This document shows positions 35,960 through 46,605 of a stretch of 64,000 nt of DNA, piece after piece. The stretch lies in contig JBBMNZ010000003.1 in NCBI GenBank assembly GCA_037954325.1, forward strand, positions 7,855,965 through 7,919,964, written 5' to 3'. The notes beneath the pieces were generated by a model. That model was not told where the DNA came from, ran no database searches, and was given only the letters and a program-made list of their open reading frames with translations. The DNA comes from Fistularia commersonii (Eukaryota; Chordata; Actinopteri; Syngnathiformes; Fistulariidae). Every line of letters begins with the position of its first letter. Position 1 is the first letter of the stretch. A program made the translations under genes and the position numbers.

Positions 35960-38480
35960 AGATCCATTCTTGGAACCAGTGAAAAAAAAAAAAAAAATAG
36001 AGGAAAAACAAAATAAGGAATGACACATGAAGAAGAGGTTGACTCAGCGGGCCACCGGTCTGTTGGTCAGTTTCAACGCCGCCTCTGCAAAATGGCAGTG
36101 TTTAACAACTGATGTAAATTCCTTGAGATTCATCAAATGTCCCCCAAACTTGTTTATTTTCTATATAAAAACCTTTGTTATCCAGATTGATGATGTAGAA
36201 TCACATGTTGTGCTAATAACACTGGTTTACTTTACTCTGTGCCCTGTTAATCTCTTCATGCATGTTATGATCTGCTATGGAACTGTGAAGAAACTCAAAC
36301 AGCGCCCTTTTGGTATTCTGTCTTCGAATCATGTGACTTGCGTTTAAAACAGCTGATCTCCGCTTCGTCCACGCAGGCGTTCACATCCCGAGCTGAACAT
36401 TTCCTTCTGGAGCTTCTCTGGACTCTTAACTTCCCCATCGACCTCGGCTCTGACCCCTGACTGAGCATTTCAGTGATTTCATTGTTCAGATTTTATTACC
36501 TTCAATTCCCGGACAAGCAGAAATTGTGGAGAATTTAGAGATAACCGCGAGAGTCCCTGATGCCAGATAGTGTCTTGGAGACGGCCGTGACTCAACATTG
36601 ACGCAGCATCTCAAAAGTAGAATATATACACACCAGCTGCGGGACAATTTTAGATAAACTTCAAATCCTTCAGCTTGTCAGACCAGGTCCGGCTTATTTG
36701 AAACGGGTAAGATGCTGCTGGGTGAGAGGACAGGTTTGGGTCCGAAGCAGCCCCTTCCCCACCAAAGCTCAGTTGAGAATGAAAATTCAGCCAGATTCAG
36801 AAGGCCGGAAGAGCCGATTCTCCGGCAGCACAAAAAAAGCATCGAATGGCGAATTGGTTGAAGCTCAAACACCTGGGTCTGGAGTCCCGATGTGCTGCTG
36901 CTTGTCAGTGTTCCACCTTAAAGGGTGGCCCTGTTTTGATGTTTCAAAAATGCACCTGGTGTGTTCTGCAGAGGCCTTTAAGGGGAAAACAAAAGAAAAC
37001 CAGCGTGATGGTAGAAAGCAGACTGTAAAATGATAAGGAAAAAAAAGGTTTCAGATCGAGTGGAACAGTACTCCTCGATGAATTTGACCACTGTAGCTAT
37101 CGTTCTCTTGACTACGACAACAGGAGGTTGGTGAAATTGATCCTCAGATTGATATTGAGCTGAAAACAAGACTTTTTTTTTTTAACAAAACACATCCGCC
37201 GAATGAATCCCATGAAGCCACTGCTGCGAATACGAGACTACTTCAAATACCGCAGTATTTGAAAGCTTGGACAAACTTTTATTATTCAGACTATCCACTT
37301 TTCTCTAAGGACCCGGGATGATGCCATCAATAATAAAACCGCAGATTTTTTTTTTTTTTTTTTTTTTTAATTTAATAAGTATTTATGTTGATTTTCTATA
37401 AAAAAAAAAAATAAATAAATAAAAAAAGAACTGTCGAGTGTAAAATCAAATGTTTAGCAGTGCAGAGCGGCAGCTTCCAAGTGACTGCTGGGAACATTAA
37501 GCTTAGTGTTAATGGGGTGTCCCTATTTCACCTTGTTGTCTTACAGCAGAAACAAAAGATGTAATTAAGAGGAGCTTAATGAGGCTCTGGGGAATCGTAT
37601 TTTGAGATGCTGAGCAAAGTTACATAGAAGAAACAATTTCCTTCCTTTGTTTCTTTCTTGTTTTTTTTTTTTTTCGTCTCCTCCACTCCCGTTCAAATCC
37701 AGCTTCAAATCCAAAACGCTACTGCGTTATTGTTCAGTCTACATTTAGTTGTTTGTTTTTTTTTGTTTTTCAGCACCACTCTGCCATTTCTTGTCTCTGT
37801 CTTCATCCAAAAAAAAATACAAATTACAATTATACAAAAAAAAAAAAATTACAAATTTATAAAATTACAAAATACAAATTAATGTTATTTATTTCTTTAA
37901 AGAATTCTAATATTCACAACAACACTGACAATAATATTGATAATAATAATAATAAGACAATGGCGCAATGCAATATGGATAGCCTCAAAAATCTCTGTTT
38001 CAATTCCAACAGGGGGCCTTTCTATGTAGAGATTGCATGATCTCTTGCACTTTTCTCGGGGAGAACATAGAACAATAAAGCATCCCTTCATATTGTTATG
38101 AACAGACAGCATCATATTAATAATCTGTTCTAATTAAATCTAGCTCAGTTTCAAATTAAAGATCTGATGCATTTAATTTTCCAGACTGTAAACTCTTTTT
38201 TTTTCGGAATCACAGTTATTTCCCTAAATGTAATTATCGCTCAACGATCCGCTCCACTGTTTTGCTTGACTGGGAGAAGCCCGACGAACGCGACGCGGAC
38301 GCTCCGAAAGCCGACCGGCGCTTAATCTATACGAAAGCAGATCGACGCACAACACAGGTGGCGTAAACGCGCTTGTGTTGACTCTGCATTGCATTAATAA
38401 ACAATTACAAATCAGCATCTCAGCCTGCTCCCCTGCTAAAGGAGGTCCTCTACTCTTTTTTTTGTCTTTTCTTTTCTTTT
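35960..38480. other. Unassigned intronic DNA
   Basis: A 106-codon frame at 36027-36347 has no family features. Poly-T at 37346; ATA/AAT-rich at 37800-37960. Confidence 0.3.
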
Positions 38481-38485
38481 TTCCG

Positions 38486-38581
38486 AACATTAACTGTTTA
38501 CGTCAGGCACTCATTACTCTTCAGATAACAAGCAGCACGGCGGAGCGCTTGTTTTCCACCATTAACTGGATCAAAACAAGC
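38486..38581 (+). pseudogene. hAT transposase C-terminal dimerisation remnant
   Basis: Encodes ALITLQITSSTAERLFSTI followed by NWIKT, matching the hallmark hAT dimerisation motif (ALxLPVTSxTAERxFSTxxxIKT). It sits in an open frame 38375-38809, but the sequence before and after shows nothing transposase-like and includes poly-Lys from a poly-A run, so this is a fragment, not a gene. Confidence 0.6.
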
Positions 38582-38999
38582 AACGGGCCGACTCCGCTTG
38601 CAGGCCAACTCTGCGGCCCGCTCTATTCTTTCTCTGATAAAAAAAAAAAAAAAAAGAGCTGTCGCATTTTAGATTATGATGAAATGATTTCATTGTTCCA
38701 AGCCAGGCTTCGCCGCCTTCCCACAGATGTTGTCGGAACATTACGTCTCCAGACGCTGCTCACGCCGATGCAGGGTCAACAGAAACAAAAGCATTTTGTT
38801 TCAAAATGATTCTTTATAGCAGGTGCCCCCTTTGGTTTGGGCAGCAGAAGGAAAATAATATTTTCATTGATAAAGATGTGTTTTGATGAAATATTGAATA
38901 ATATATTTAATAATATTGTTTCCAACAGTGACTGAAAGTGTTTTTTTTTTTTACGCTTTTTAAATTTCAATTATTGATGGATTCATTATGTTTTACATG

Positions 39000-39360
39000 G
39001 ATCATACCACTATTGCACCAGGGTTACGGGGGGCAGGATGCTATCCCAGTTGCCCCCTGGGGCGAAAGGCGGGGTTCACCCTGGACCGGCTGCCTGTCAA
39101 TCACGGGGCTTTATATAGACATTCAACCATTCACTCGTGCATCACACGAATTGGCATTTTTTTAGGGTCTCCAATTGACCTACTGTATGTTTTGGACTGT
39201 GGGGGAAAACAGAAGAACCTGTGGGGAAACCCAGTCAGACACTGGGGAGAAGGTGCAAACCCCACTTTGATAGGCCTCCAATGTCGGGATCTATCCAGGG
39301 ACCTCCTTGCCTTGAGGGAGAAGTGCTCACCACTGCTAATTACAGAAAAGATATGAGGTT
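39000..39360 (-). repeat. SINE-like repeat copy
   Basis: 'ggttcaccctggaccggctg', 'cattcaaccattcactcgtg', 'agggtctccaattgacctac', 'tggactgtgggggaaaac'. Minus orientation; head degenerate. Confidence 0.55.
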
Positions 39361-40132
39361 CCCTGCATCTGAGCTGCAGTCGGACTTATGCATTACTTGT
39401 GAAAGATGCTAGAAATTGAGCAAGGGGGGTGGGCTGGACAAGTCCTGGGAGCGGCTGTAGTGTGAAATGAGAAGAGAGGGGAGTCCCCCCTCCGAACCCC
39501 CTCACATCCACTCTAACATACAACTGTTCAGCAGTTGTTAGCCGTCTGTCTGCGGCGGTGTTCCCTCTCCAGGTGAGGGTTCTTTGAAGCTTCAGTTCAA
39601 TGTGAGCGTTTCCCCCCCCTGCCTCCCCCATGGAGTTCCGCACAGCTTTTTCCAAGGTGTCTGATTTCCATCCTCGGTCGGCTAATTTTAGCAAACCTTT
39701 TAACAAAGAAGCGGCACAACTCCTCCTCCTCTCCTGATCGGGAATAAATTATGAAATGCTGCTTACCAAATATATTAAGGCTCATCTGATACAGACTATA
39801 ACAATTATCAACATCAGCAGCTCCTGGAGTGCAGGAGAAAATGAATGGATTGATTGTAGAGCCGAGAGCAAATAACCATTTTGTGTTAAAAGAAACGCGA
39901 CAACGAAACATCTAATCTGCTGGCTTGAATAATGATCCAGCTCTGGGATGAGGATGAAGGTTTTCTTCTCTGTTTCCCTTTCATGTTTTAGCCAACACAA
40001 GAGTAACATTTGAGCGTCGAATTTAAAAAAATCCCTTTGGACCAATTTTCAATTAAACCAATAAAACCAAATTCAATGAATTCTATCATATATTATTGTC
40101 ACTGTGTAAATATTCATCCTTTCATTCAGATA

Positions 40133-40914
40133 CTGTAGAACCTCAGTTTGTTCTCAGACTCGAAATGTTCGTGAGCCAAATCATTTTTTTCCCTTTGAAT
40201 CATCGTAAATCCCATTGACCTGTTCTCCAGCCCCGAAAACATACTGCACTCTTCAAAAACTTTTTTATGGGTTATTTGTTGAAAAAAAACAAAAAAAAAA
40301 CAGAAAGGAATTAAAGATAACCTTAATTATGATTGTATTTCTGTTGTTCTGTGTCTTCTTGCGGCACTTTTACTCCAAAGTAAAGCCTTCTCGCATGTGA
40401 GACCCTCACTAATGCTATCTCCAGCAAGCTCTCGCTCATTAATCCAAATTAACAATTAGTTTTCTACTTTTTCTACTGACCTAAGACGTTTGCTTCGTTG
40501 ATTTAGTCACATCAGGCGTCTTTCGCACATGTTTACTCTTCAGTATTGCACAACTCCTTGTGCTTGGCAAGATCACAACACAAACATCATTCTCACATTT
40601 AGCAATTATTTCCTTCTGTAATTCTGAACTCCTTCTTAACACCACTAGCACTAGGGCCTTTTTTTTTGGGAGCCATACCGAGGGCGAACTTACTACAAAA
40701 ATCATTTAAACAATGACAACAATGAACGATGTAAACAAGAGCATGCACGACTGCCGCTATGCTACAACGCCACAATGGGGAAAGCCAACATGTTAGTTTG
40801 TTTGTGTTCGTGCAACAAGGCTTGTTCGCAGCTCGATTCAGAATTTGAACAAAAATTCTGTTCGTCGGCCGATTTGTTTGTGATTAAGGGAGTTTGTTAG
40901 CCGAGGTTCTACTG
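40133..40914. mobile_element. 782-base Tigger-like MITE
   Basis: Ends CTGTAGAACCTCAGTTTG and (complement) CAGTAGAACCTCGGCTAAC; left flank TA. Internal similarity by eye to 10571-11720. It abuts a SINE-like copy on the right. Confidence 0.65.
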
Positions 40915-40916
40915 CA

Positions 40917-41300
40917 CTGTCCACACTGCTTATCCTACACATGGGCTGCATGCCTATCCCTGCACTCATTTGGCGAGAGTTGGGGTTCACCCTGAACCGG
41001 TCGTCGGTCGATCACAGGACCAGATATAGAGACATGCAACCTTTCACTCTCTCTTTCAAACAGACGCACAAAAGTTCACCCCCTCGTTCATTTGTCAAAT
41101 AGAGAATTACAACCATTCAGCCTCTCAATCTGACCCCCGGCCGATTCACGGTCTCCTATGAGCAAAGTGTTTTCAAATTGTGGGAGGAAACCAGTGAACC
41201 CAGAGGAAACCCACACGTGATAACTCCGACAGACGAAGGCTTCCTGTTGGAATCGAACCGGAGAGCATCTTTCTGCTAGCGACTGCGCCCTTTTGTAAAT
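40917..41300 (-). repeat. SINE-like repeat, near full length
   Basis: 'actgcttatcctacacatgg' tail, 'ggttcaccctgaaccggtcg', 'gtgggaggaaaccagtgaac', 'ggaatcgaaccggagagc' head. Minus orientation, immediately right of the MITE at 40.1-40.9 kb. Confidence 0.6.
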
Positions 41301-41324
41301 GTGATCCCTGTAAATATGAGGGGG

Positions 41325-41990
41325 GACGTAGCTCAGGCAATTGAAGCGATCATCTTGGAGCCAAGAGGCAGCTAACTGGATTGAAAGCTGACAATAAACT
41401 TGGACGATAAACTCTTAACCTGAAGTCAGGCTTACATGAAACATACAGATCAACTGGAGACCCTAAATCCGGGATCGGCAACCCTCGGCTTCATCCTTAC
41501 ACTGCGGCTCCATGTGGCTTGGGAGAGTAAATTATAAGTATTTAATTGAAGCATATTTTATTTGTGTTCCTTTTTTTAATTTCAGCTCTAGATTGGAAGA
41601 TTATTGTGATCTTGAAATATTAAAATAAAATAATATATATTATTTTTCGACGCTTAAAATAAATGTCACACTCGCGGAAGCCGGTTCACCTGCCAAAACG
41701 CCATCAGTTTGTTGAGACTTTCAACCCCAGGTGGGCAAAGTATAGTTGTTTTATACAATGTGTAAAGGTAAGAAAAAGCAATATATACCGTGATACCTTC
41801 ATTTTAGACGTCAAAAAGTAATTGCGGCTCCCAGTGTTTTCTTTTCTGTGGAAACCGGGTCCAAATGGCTCTTTGGGTGTTAAAGGTTTCCGACCCCTGC
41901 CCTAAACTGACTGGAGAGTGAGGGTGTCTCTATGGCGACCGGTCCAGGGTGAACGCCCCCCCCGGATGAGAAAATGAATGAATTGAACAG
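41325..41990 (+). repeat. SINE-like repeat split by a hAT MITE
   Basis: A tRNA-like head (GTAGCTCAGGCAATTGAAGCG) near 41330, then 'caactggagaccctaaa' at 41450, the MITE insert, then 'ctaaactgactggagagtgag', 'ggtccagggtgaacgcc' and a terminal 'gaatgaatt'. Plus orientation. Confidence 0.5.
41469..41899. mobile_element. 431-base hAT-type MITE with 8-bp target duplication
   Basis: Ends CCGGGATCGGCAACC and (complement) CAGGGGTCGGAAACC are hAT-style terminal repeats. Flanks CCCTAAAT (41461-41468) and CCCTAAAC (41900-41907) form an 8-bp target site duplication with one mismatch. The target is a SINE-like repeat, whose two halves resume on either side. Confidence 0.75.
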
Positions 41991-41999
41991 CATCAAGTG

Positions 42000-43980
42000 T
42001 GTGTGTTCCTGGAGACCTTCTCAATCACGCCTCATGATTGACCTCAAATGACCTCCAGTCCCCGGTTTCTGTCTGCGCGATTTTGGTAAAGCGCCGCGGG
42101 TCTGACCCGCAGGCGGACCGGTTGGCCGGCCATCCGCTGGCCTTTCACACCCGGCGTGAGATTCTTGTAACCGTCTGGCAGGAGTTGGCAGGGACGCCCC
42201 CCAACCCCGCAAAAAAAAAAAAAAAAATCTTGATTCTTCCAAAGCCTGCATATGCCTTTCAAAATTAACACTGCCCTCACAAAAGGCCAGGACACCCCTC
42301 CGAATGCAGACTTGTCAGAACAGAGCGCAGTTTTCCCATTTCGAGTCGGACCAGCTCGGGCCCAGAGAACGCCGCAGGGTTTCCCTGGACGCGCTCCATA
42401 TATTTTTCTCGTGCTTTCGCATGACGGGATCTTAACTGGCGTTCATAAAAGCAGCATGAGGCGCATTTACTGACCACGGGTTATTCAAAAATCGCTCCCT
42501 TTCTCCTCTTTTGATGTTTCCACATTGTTTTTTTTTTTTTTTTGCATTTTTTCAACCACCGGAAGGCTGTCGTCGGCGGGCGCTCTACTTATCCAAATCT
42601 TCTTGACACATCCTGAATAAAAAATAAATTAAAAAAATGATAATAATTTCTTATTGGTCGCTTTGTCCAATCCAGTGAAACTCCCAGCCACAAAGACACG
42701 ATTCCACACTCCAGCCCAAGTGATAGTCAGTGGCGAGCAATAACTTTTGGTCTCCCACGGATCCAGTCTACGTTCAGATACACTGACACGGTCGTGTCTG
42801 ACCGAAAGTGTGTTTCCATCGGAGCAAAAGTTCTGTGTTCTTAAAAAAAAAAAAAAAAAAAAAATTCTCACAGCCAATCACCGTGTTACTTCCTTTAACT
42901 TTTTATTTACTTCCTGTTTTTGCTCCCTGCACAAACTTACTTTCAATGCATTCTTCTGTCTAAGCTACTGGTGGAACAAACACACACACACACATTTACT
43001 CCATTTCCAGCCTCACCCGGATGACCCGATGGCGATGTTTCAACTTCAGCTGATTTTCTTCACCGAGTCAAAAGTCAGCAGACACCCTCCACCACCACCA
43101 CTACTACCACCACACACACACACACACACACAACTGTGTTGATGCCAGAGCCACTACATTACACTGAAGGTGCGTAATTCCCTTTGGTGCTGAAGCACTT
43201 ACATTACTTTACCTCCTGACATTTAATTACACATGGGAAGATAGGGCTGTGTGAGTGTGTGCGTGCGTGCGTGTGTGAGTGGGCGTGTGTGTGTATGAGT
43301 GTGTATGTGTGTGTGTAGGAGGGACGGGTGCTGATTTCTCATCAGGTCAACGCTTCACTATTCGCACCATCATCCTCTGTAGTGATGGAACAAACAGTAA
43401 AGTAAAAATAAAAAAAAATCTCCTTCATTGCAATATCCATTAACAATGCTTTACACATGCGCGCGCACACGCACACTTCATGTTTAATGAGCATGTTTGC
43501 CATGGACTCGCCAACTGCACTCAACAGTTTGAGGGGGGTGGCACGAAAGGATGAATCGCTTTCATCCACTCGTGCACGTACACGCACACTGCGAGAGCGC
43601 ATGTTTTGTTTTGCAGAGGCCGGCGGGGGTGGTGGGGGTGCAGGTGAACGCGGGGTTGACAGCGCACGCTTGAATCCACGCTACTCCTCAGCGAGCAGAC
43701 CTTTCCTCCATGCACACGCACACGCACACGCCGCCGTCAGCTGGAAACTTTGTGTCACACCGTTGACAAACTCGACTTTTCCACGAGCGGGAGTCACTTG
43801 ACGTACCTGCACAACTCGGGTCAGGGGCGCACGGACAGACGCGCGAATAAACATCCACGGAATATTTCATTTCCCCATTTTTTTTTTTTTTTTTTAACTC
43901 CACGGTTATTTTTTTCACGAGTGGGAAAAAATGTAACATAAGAAAGAAGAAAAAAAAAAAAAAAAAAGAATAAAAGATTC
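42000..43980. other. Start of lsamp intron 1, GC-variable
   Basis: A GC-rich patch at 42060-42200 contains a near-palindromic 'cgcgggtctgacccgc'. CA/TG arrays at 42.98, 43.11, 43.25 and 43.45 kb. No exon recognised. Confidence 0.3.
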
Positions 43981-43986
43981 CCTTGC

Positions 43987-44050
43987 CTTGGAATCCAAAG
44001 AGGAAAGCCACGCCGGGGATCCACACGGTGTGTATCCAGAAGTGAGCCAT
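43987..44050 (-). CDS. lsamp: First coding exon (signal peptide) of an LSAMP-like IgLON gene
   Basis: On the minus strand GCCATGG gives a perfect start context. Twenty-one codons follow (beginning MAHFWIHTVW, ending FLFGFQ) plus the first base of a Gly codon, so the exon ends in phase 1. The peptide is a hydrophobic leader. From memory, an alternative mammalian LSAMP leader begins MRTYWLHSVW and ends in LQG before the mature LPVRS; the shared aromatic-W-(I/L)-H-(S/T)-V-W pattern and QG ending support orthology, and other IgLON leaders fit less well. LSAMP is a GPI-anchored neuronal adhesion protein with three Ig domains; none of those exons is in the window, so they must lie left of position 1. 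The junction is AAG|GCAAGG, a GC rather than GT donor; no usable GT lies close by. The same frame read through runs into a poly-Phe stretch, as expected for intron. Main doubt: only 21 residues are available for the call. Confidence 0.65.
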
Positions 44051-44450
44051 GGCGTCCGCGGGATCAGCTGCGAAAAAAGCTCCGACCGACGCGGCTCCGA
44101 CTCGAGCGGGGGTTTATTTCCAGAGGAAGAGGAGGATGAAGAGGAGGAGGAGGCGCTGCTGCAGCCGGAGCCAAGCGGAGGAATGAGAGCCCAGCCTGAG
44201 CGCCGGAGCGGGAGAGAACCGGGGGGGTGGTGGGTGGTGGGGGGGGGGGCTCCTCCGTCTGCAACCGCGCTTCTGCAGGCGTCAGCGACCTCTACCGAAA
44301 CTCCCGTCAACTGTGCGTGCGTGTGTGTGCGCGCTGGCGTGCGTATGCGTGCGTGCGTGTGCACGTCCGTGGATCTGCGCGGAAACACCGTCGGTGCGTT
44401 CACGACGGTGCGTGAAAGACAGGGGGGATGAATTCCTGCAAAATCAATCA
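44051..44450 (-). promoter_or_regulatory. Putative lsamp promoter and 5' UTR
   Basis: GC- and CpG-rich block immediately upstream of the leader exon. On the gene strand it contains a CT-rich tract (complement of 44120-44156), a C-rich run (complement of the G-run at 44221-44249) and an alternating TG/CG stretch (complement of about 44313-44370). It stands out sharply from the AT-rich sequence starting at about 44445. No TATA box seen. Open frames on both strands here are compositional. Confidence 0.45.
44221..44249 (+). repeat. G-run tract, potential G-quadruplex in the lsamp promoter
   Basis: Seven G, then GG and GGG groups separated by single T, then eleven or more G. Satisfies a G-quadruplex pattern on the plus strand, i.e. 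the template strand of lsamp. Confidence 0.7.
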
Positions 44451-44659
44451 CATCCCATCAATAACAATTTATTATTAGTATTATTTTATGTATTAAAAAC
44501 ATTATATATTATATTAAACTATTATTGTTATTATCATTTTATTTTTTATTTTTTTATCTATTTAATTTTAGCAGCTTTTGCATTTCACCTCAGGTAAGAT
44601 TTGAGATTAAGATGAATGGTAATTAATGAACAAATAGATAAATAAGTAAGTAATGGGCA

Positions 44660-44940
44660 TGATGGTGCTGCTGTTAACGCTTCCGTCTTGCAGCAAGACA
44701 GTTTCCGGTTCTATTCCAACAGACAGCTTCTCCCCTGAGGGGTTTGCAGGTTCTCCCCGTTTCTATGCGAGCTTCCTTTGGGTTCTCCAGTTTTTGTGCA
44801 GAAACATTGTTTACTGGAGACCCTAAACTGCCTAAATGTGTGAATAAATGAGTGAATGGTTGTACGTCTCCATGCGAAATGTGACCTCTGTGCCAGGTCG
44901 CCAAAACCGGGTTCTATTTCCAACCTGAATGTCATTTTCC
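44660..44940 (+). repeat. SINE-like repeat copy just upstream of the lsamp promoter
   Basis: 'gcatgatggtgctgctg', 'ccggttctattccaac' (B-box-like), 'gggtttgcaggttctccccg', 'actggagaccctaaactg', 'gtgaatggttgtacgtctcc'. It marks the likely upstream boundary of the promoter-like block. Confidence 0.55.
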
Positions 44941-45554
44941 ATGTTTTTTTTTTTTCCAAAATCAGACATTGTGACCCTGCCATGGTTTGACTCCGGCATG
45001 AAAAACAAGGCTGGGTAAAGACGGGGGCATCACTCTCACTGGAGATCGGCGCATACAAGTGTGATGTTTTCACTCTAACCCTAACCCCCCCCACACACAC
45101 ACACACAGGTCCTTCACTGCACCTCATATTAGTTTAGATCTTTAGATCCTCGGCCAAGAATACAACACACATATGTGTATGTAAAGAAATAGAATTACAG
45201 ATATTTTCACACACATATTTTCCTCTATTGCCCAGCTGGGATGCGCTCCACAGCATTCACCCAAACACGTTCACCCAAACACCCAAACACCCACAACCCT
45301 GAATGCAGGATAAACAGTATAGATAATAAGAAAATAAAGGAATGCGTGAATTATTGAATTAATGAAAGAATTAAACTCAACCCACCATTATTTCCTAATG
45401 TGCAGGACAAATGAGAAATACAAATGGAATGACGTTAGAGTGAAATTAGACATATAGCTATTTGAATTAGCCACTAATCGCACTTAGCCCCCCGGAAAAA
45501 AAAAAAAAAAAAAAAAAAAACGATGAAATGAATGTATGTATGTATGTATATGGC

Positions 45555-45690
45555 TCAGATATGTCTACTTGGTCCAGTGGTCACTTCTGACTTCCAACAA
45601 CTGGTACTTCGGATCTTTGGTGACTGTATTCCACTTTTTATAAGTCGCTTTGGATAAAAGCGTCTGCCAAATGAATGTAATGTAATATAA
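45555..45690 (+). repeat. Dispersed fish repeat tail
   Basis: Contains 'taagtcgctttggataaaag' followed by 'cgtctgccaaatgaatgtaa', a phrase I recognise as one of the commonest teleost dispersed repeat tails. Confidence 0.6.
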
Positions 45691-45779
45691 TGAATTGATT
45701 TAATGACAGCGAGAGTATATGTAATTATATGCATACTTTTATTTTTTTTGAATTATTAATTTTTTTGAATTTTCTCTGG

Positions 45780-46010
45780 TCTGTGGCAGCCTCAGAGGAG
45801 GCACGAGACAGCTGGCTCAGCTGGTGGAGCAATTGCCCCTCCAACAGAATGGTTGCCGGTTCAATTTCCTCCCTTAAAGGCTGCATCCTGAAGCGTGCTC
45901 AGGGAGGACAGCACCGCCGCCATCGATGCGTGAGTGTGCACGTGTTTGGGTGAACGCTGTCTAGCGTGAAGCCCCACAACCGCAAGGTGTGAAAGTGCAA
46001 TACAAGTTCA
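45780..46010 (+). repeat. tRNA-headed SINE copy
   Basis: 'gctggctcagctggtggagc' is a near-perfect A box, and 'ggttgccggttcaatttcc' the B box; the body ends 'gggtgaacgctgtctagcg...gtgaaagtgcaatacaag'. Plus orientation; a degenerate acceptor-stem context rules out a functional tRNA. Confidence 0.6.
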
Positions 46011-46159
46011 TCATAGCTGCACCTTCTGAAAGATTTTGGACTTTCTCAAGAAATCATCATCATCCACAGCGTTAAATAGATTAGAGAGTTAAATTCCAAG
46101 TCTCCTGAGTTGCCGTCGAGCACCGGGCGTCGTCAAACGTGATAAAAGCGGCACACAGC

Positions 46160-46178
46160 CCCCCCCCCCCCCCCCCCC
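46160..46178. repeat. Poly-C tract
   Basis: About 19 consecutive C, then TT and six more C; unusual among the A/T runs of the window. Confidence 0.9.
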
Positions 46179-46499
46179 TTCCCCCCGACCTCTCCGCCGC
46201 TTGACTCAAAGTGATGTCTTGTCAGCCGAAGGCTCATCACACGGGTCCGTTTCGAGTCACGAACTTGCTATGTTCAATCACCTACGTGACCTTTGAAAAG
46301 CAGGAGAAAAAAAAAAAAAAAAAAAAGAAAGTCCACCTGAGGCAAGCTTGCATGATTACGGGCAGCTCTTTAAAATAAAAGCTTTCGATCACTTTGGTTA
46401 ACACATCCCCGGAACTGTATCACCTGATAATTATGAAATACAGCAAGCATAATAGTGTGCTACTGGAATGTGCCCGGGAGTAAACTTAAAGAAAAGGTC

Positions 46500-46605
46500 A
46501 TGCCTCCTGAGCGAGATGGTTATCTGATGGCGGGGATTAAACCACCAAAATGCTGATCGGAAGGTCGACCAATCTACCGTCTGAGTCGCCCCTCGAAGGG
46601 TGAAC
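46500..46605 (-). repeat. tRNA-headed SINE fragment
   Basis: The complement contains 'cgactcagacggtagattgg' and a B-box-like 'ggtttaatccccgcc'. Short head only. Confidence 0.4.

Larger units (their letters stand above)
1..43986 (-). other. Inferred lsamp first intron (5' part)
   Basis: Begins at the GC donor 43986-43985 and runs off the left edge. IgLON genes are known for enormous first introns, and no Ig-domain exon is visible on the minus strand anywhere in this span. Its content is repeats, microsatellites and unassigned unique DNA, listed separately. One strong candidate intron-internal exon lies at 15314-15207. Confidence 0.5.

Noticed and set aside
35562..36026. 154-codon minus-strand frame with a Phe-rich start
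   Set aside because: Overlaps repeat family D and relies on poly-A runs read as poly-Phe.
43988..44431. 147-codon plus-strand acidic frame
   Set aside because: Acidic run comes from a GAGGAG microsatellite and the Gly/Val runs from G and TG tracts, antisense to the promoter.
43915..44451. 178-codon minus-strand frame over the lsamp promoter and leader region
   Set aside because: Low-complexity Ser, Pro and His/Thr runs produced by CT, G/C and TG tracts; the leader peptide is in a different frame.
45790..45850. A- and B-box sequences resembling a tRNA gene (also at 10.4, 32.4 and 46.6 kb)
   Set aside because: No closing acceptor stem or proper anticodon arm; they are heads of SINE-type repeats.
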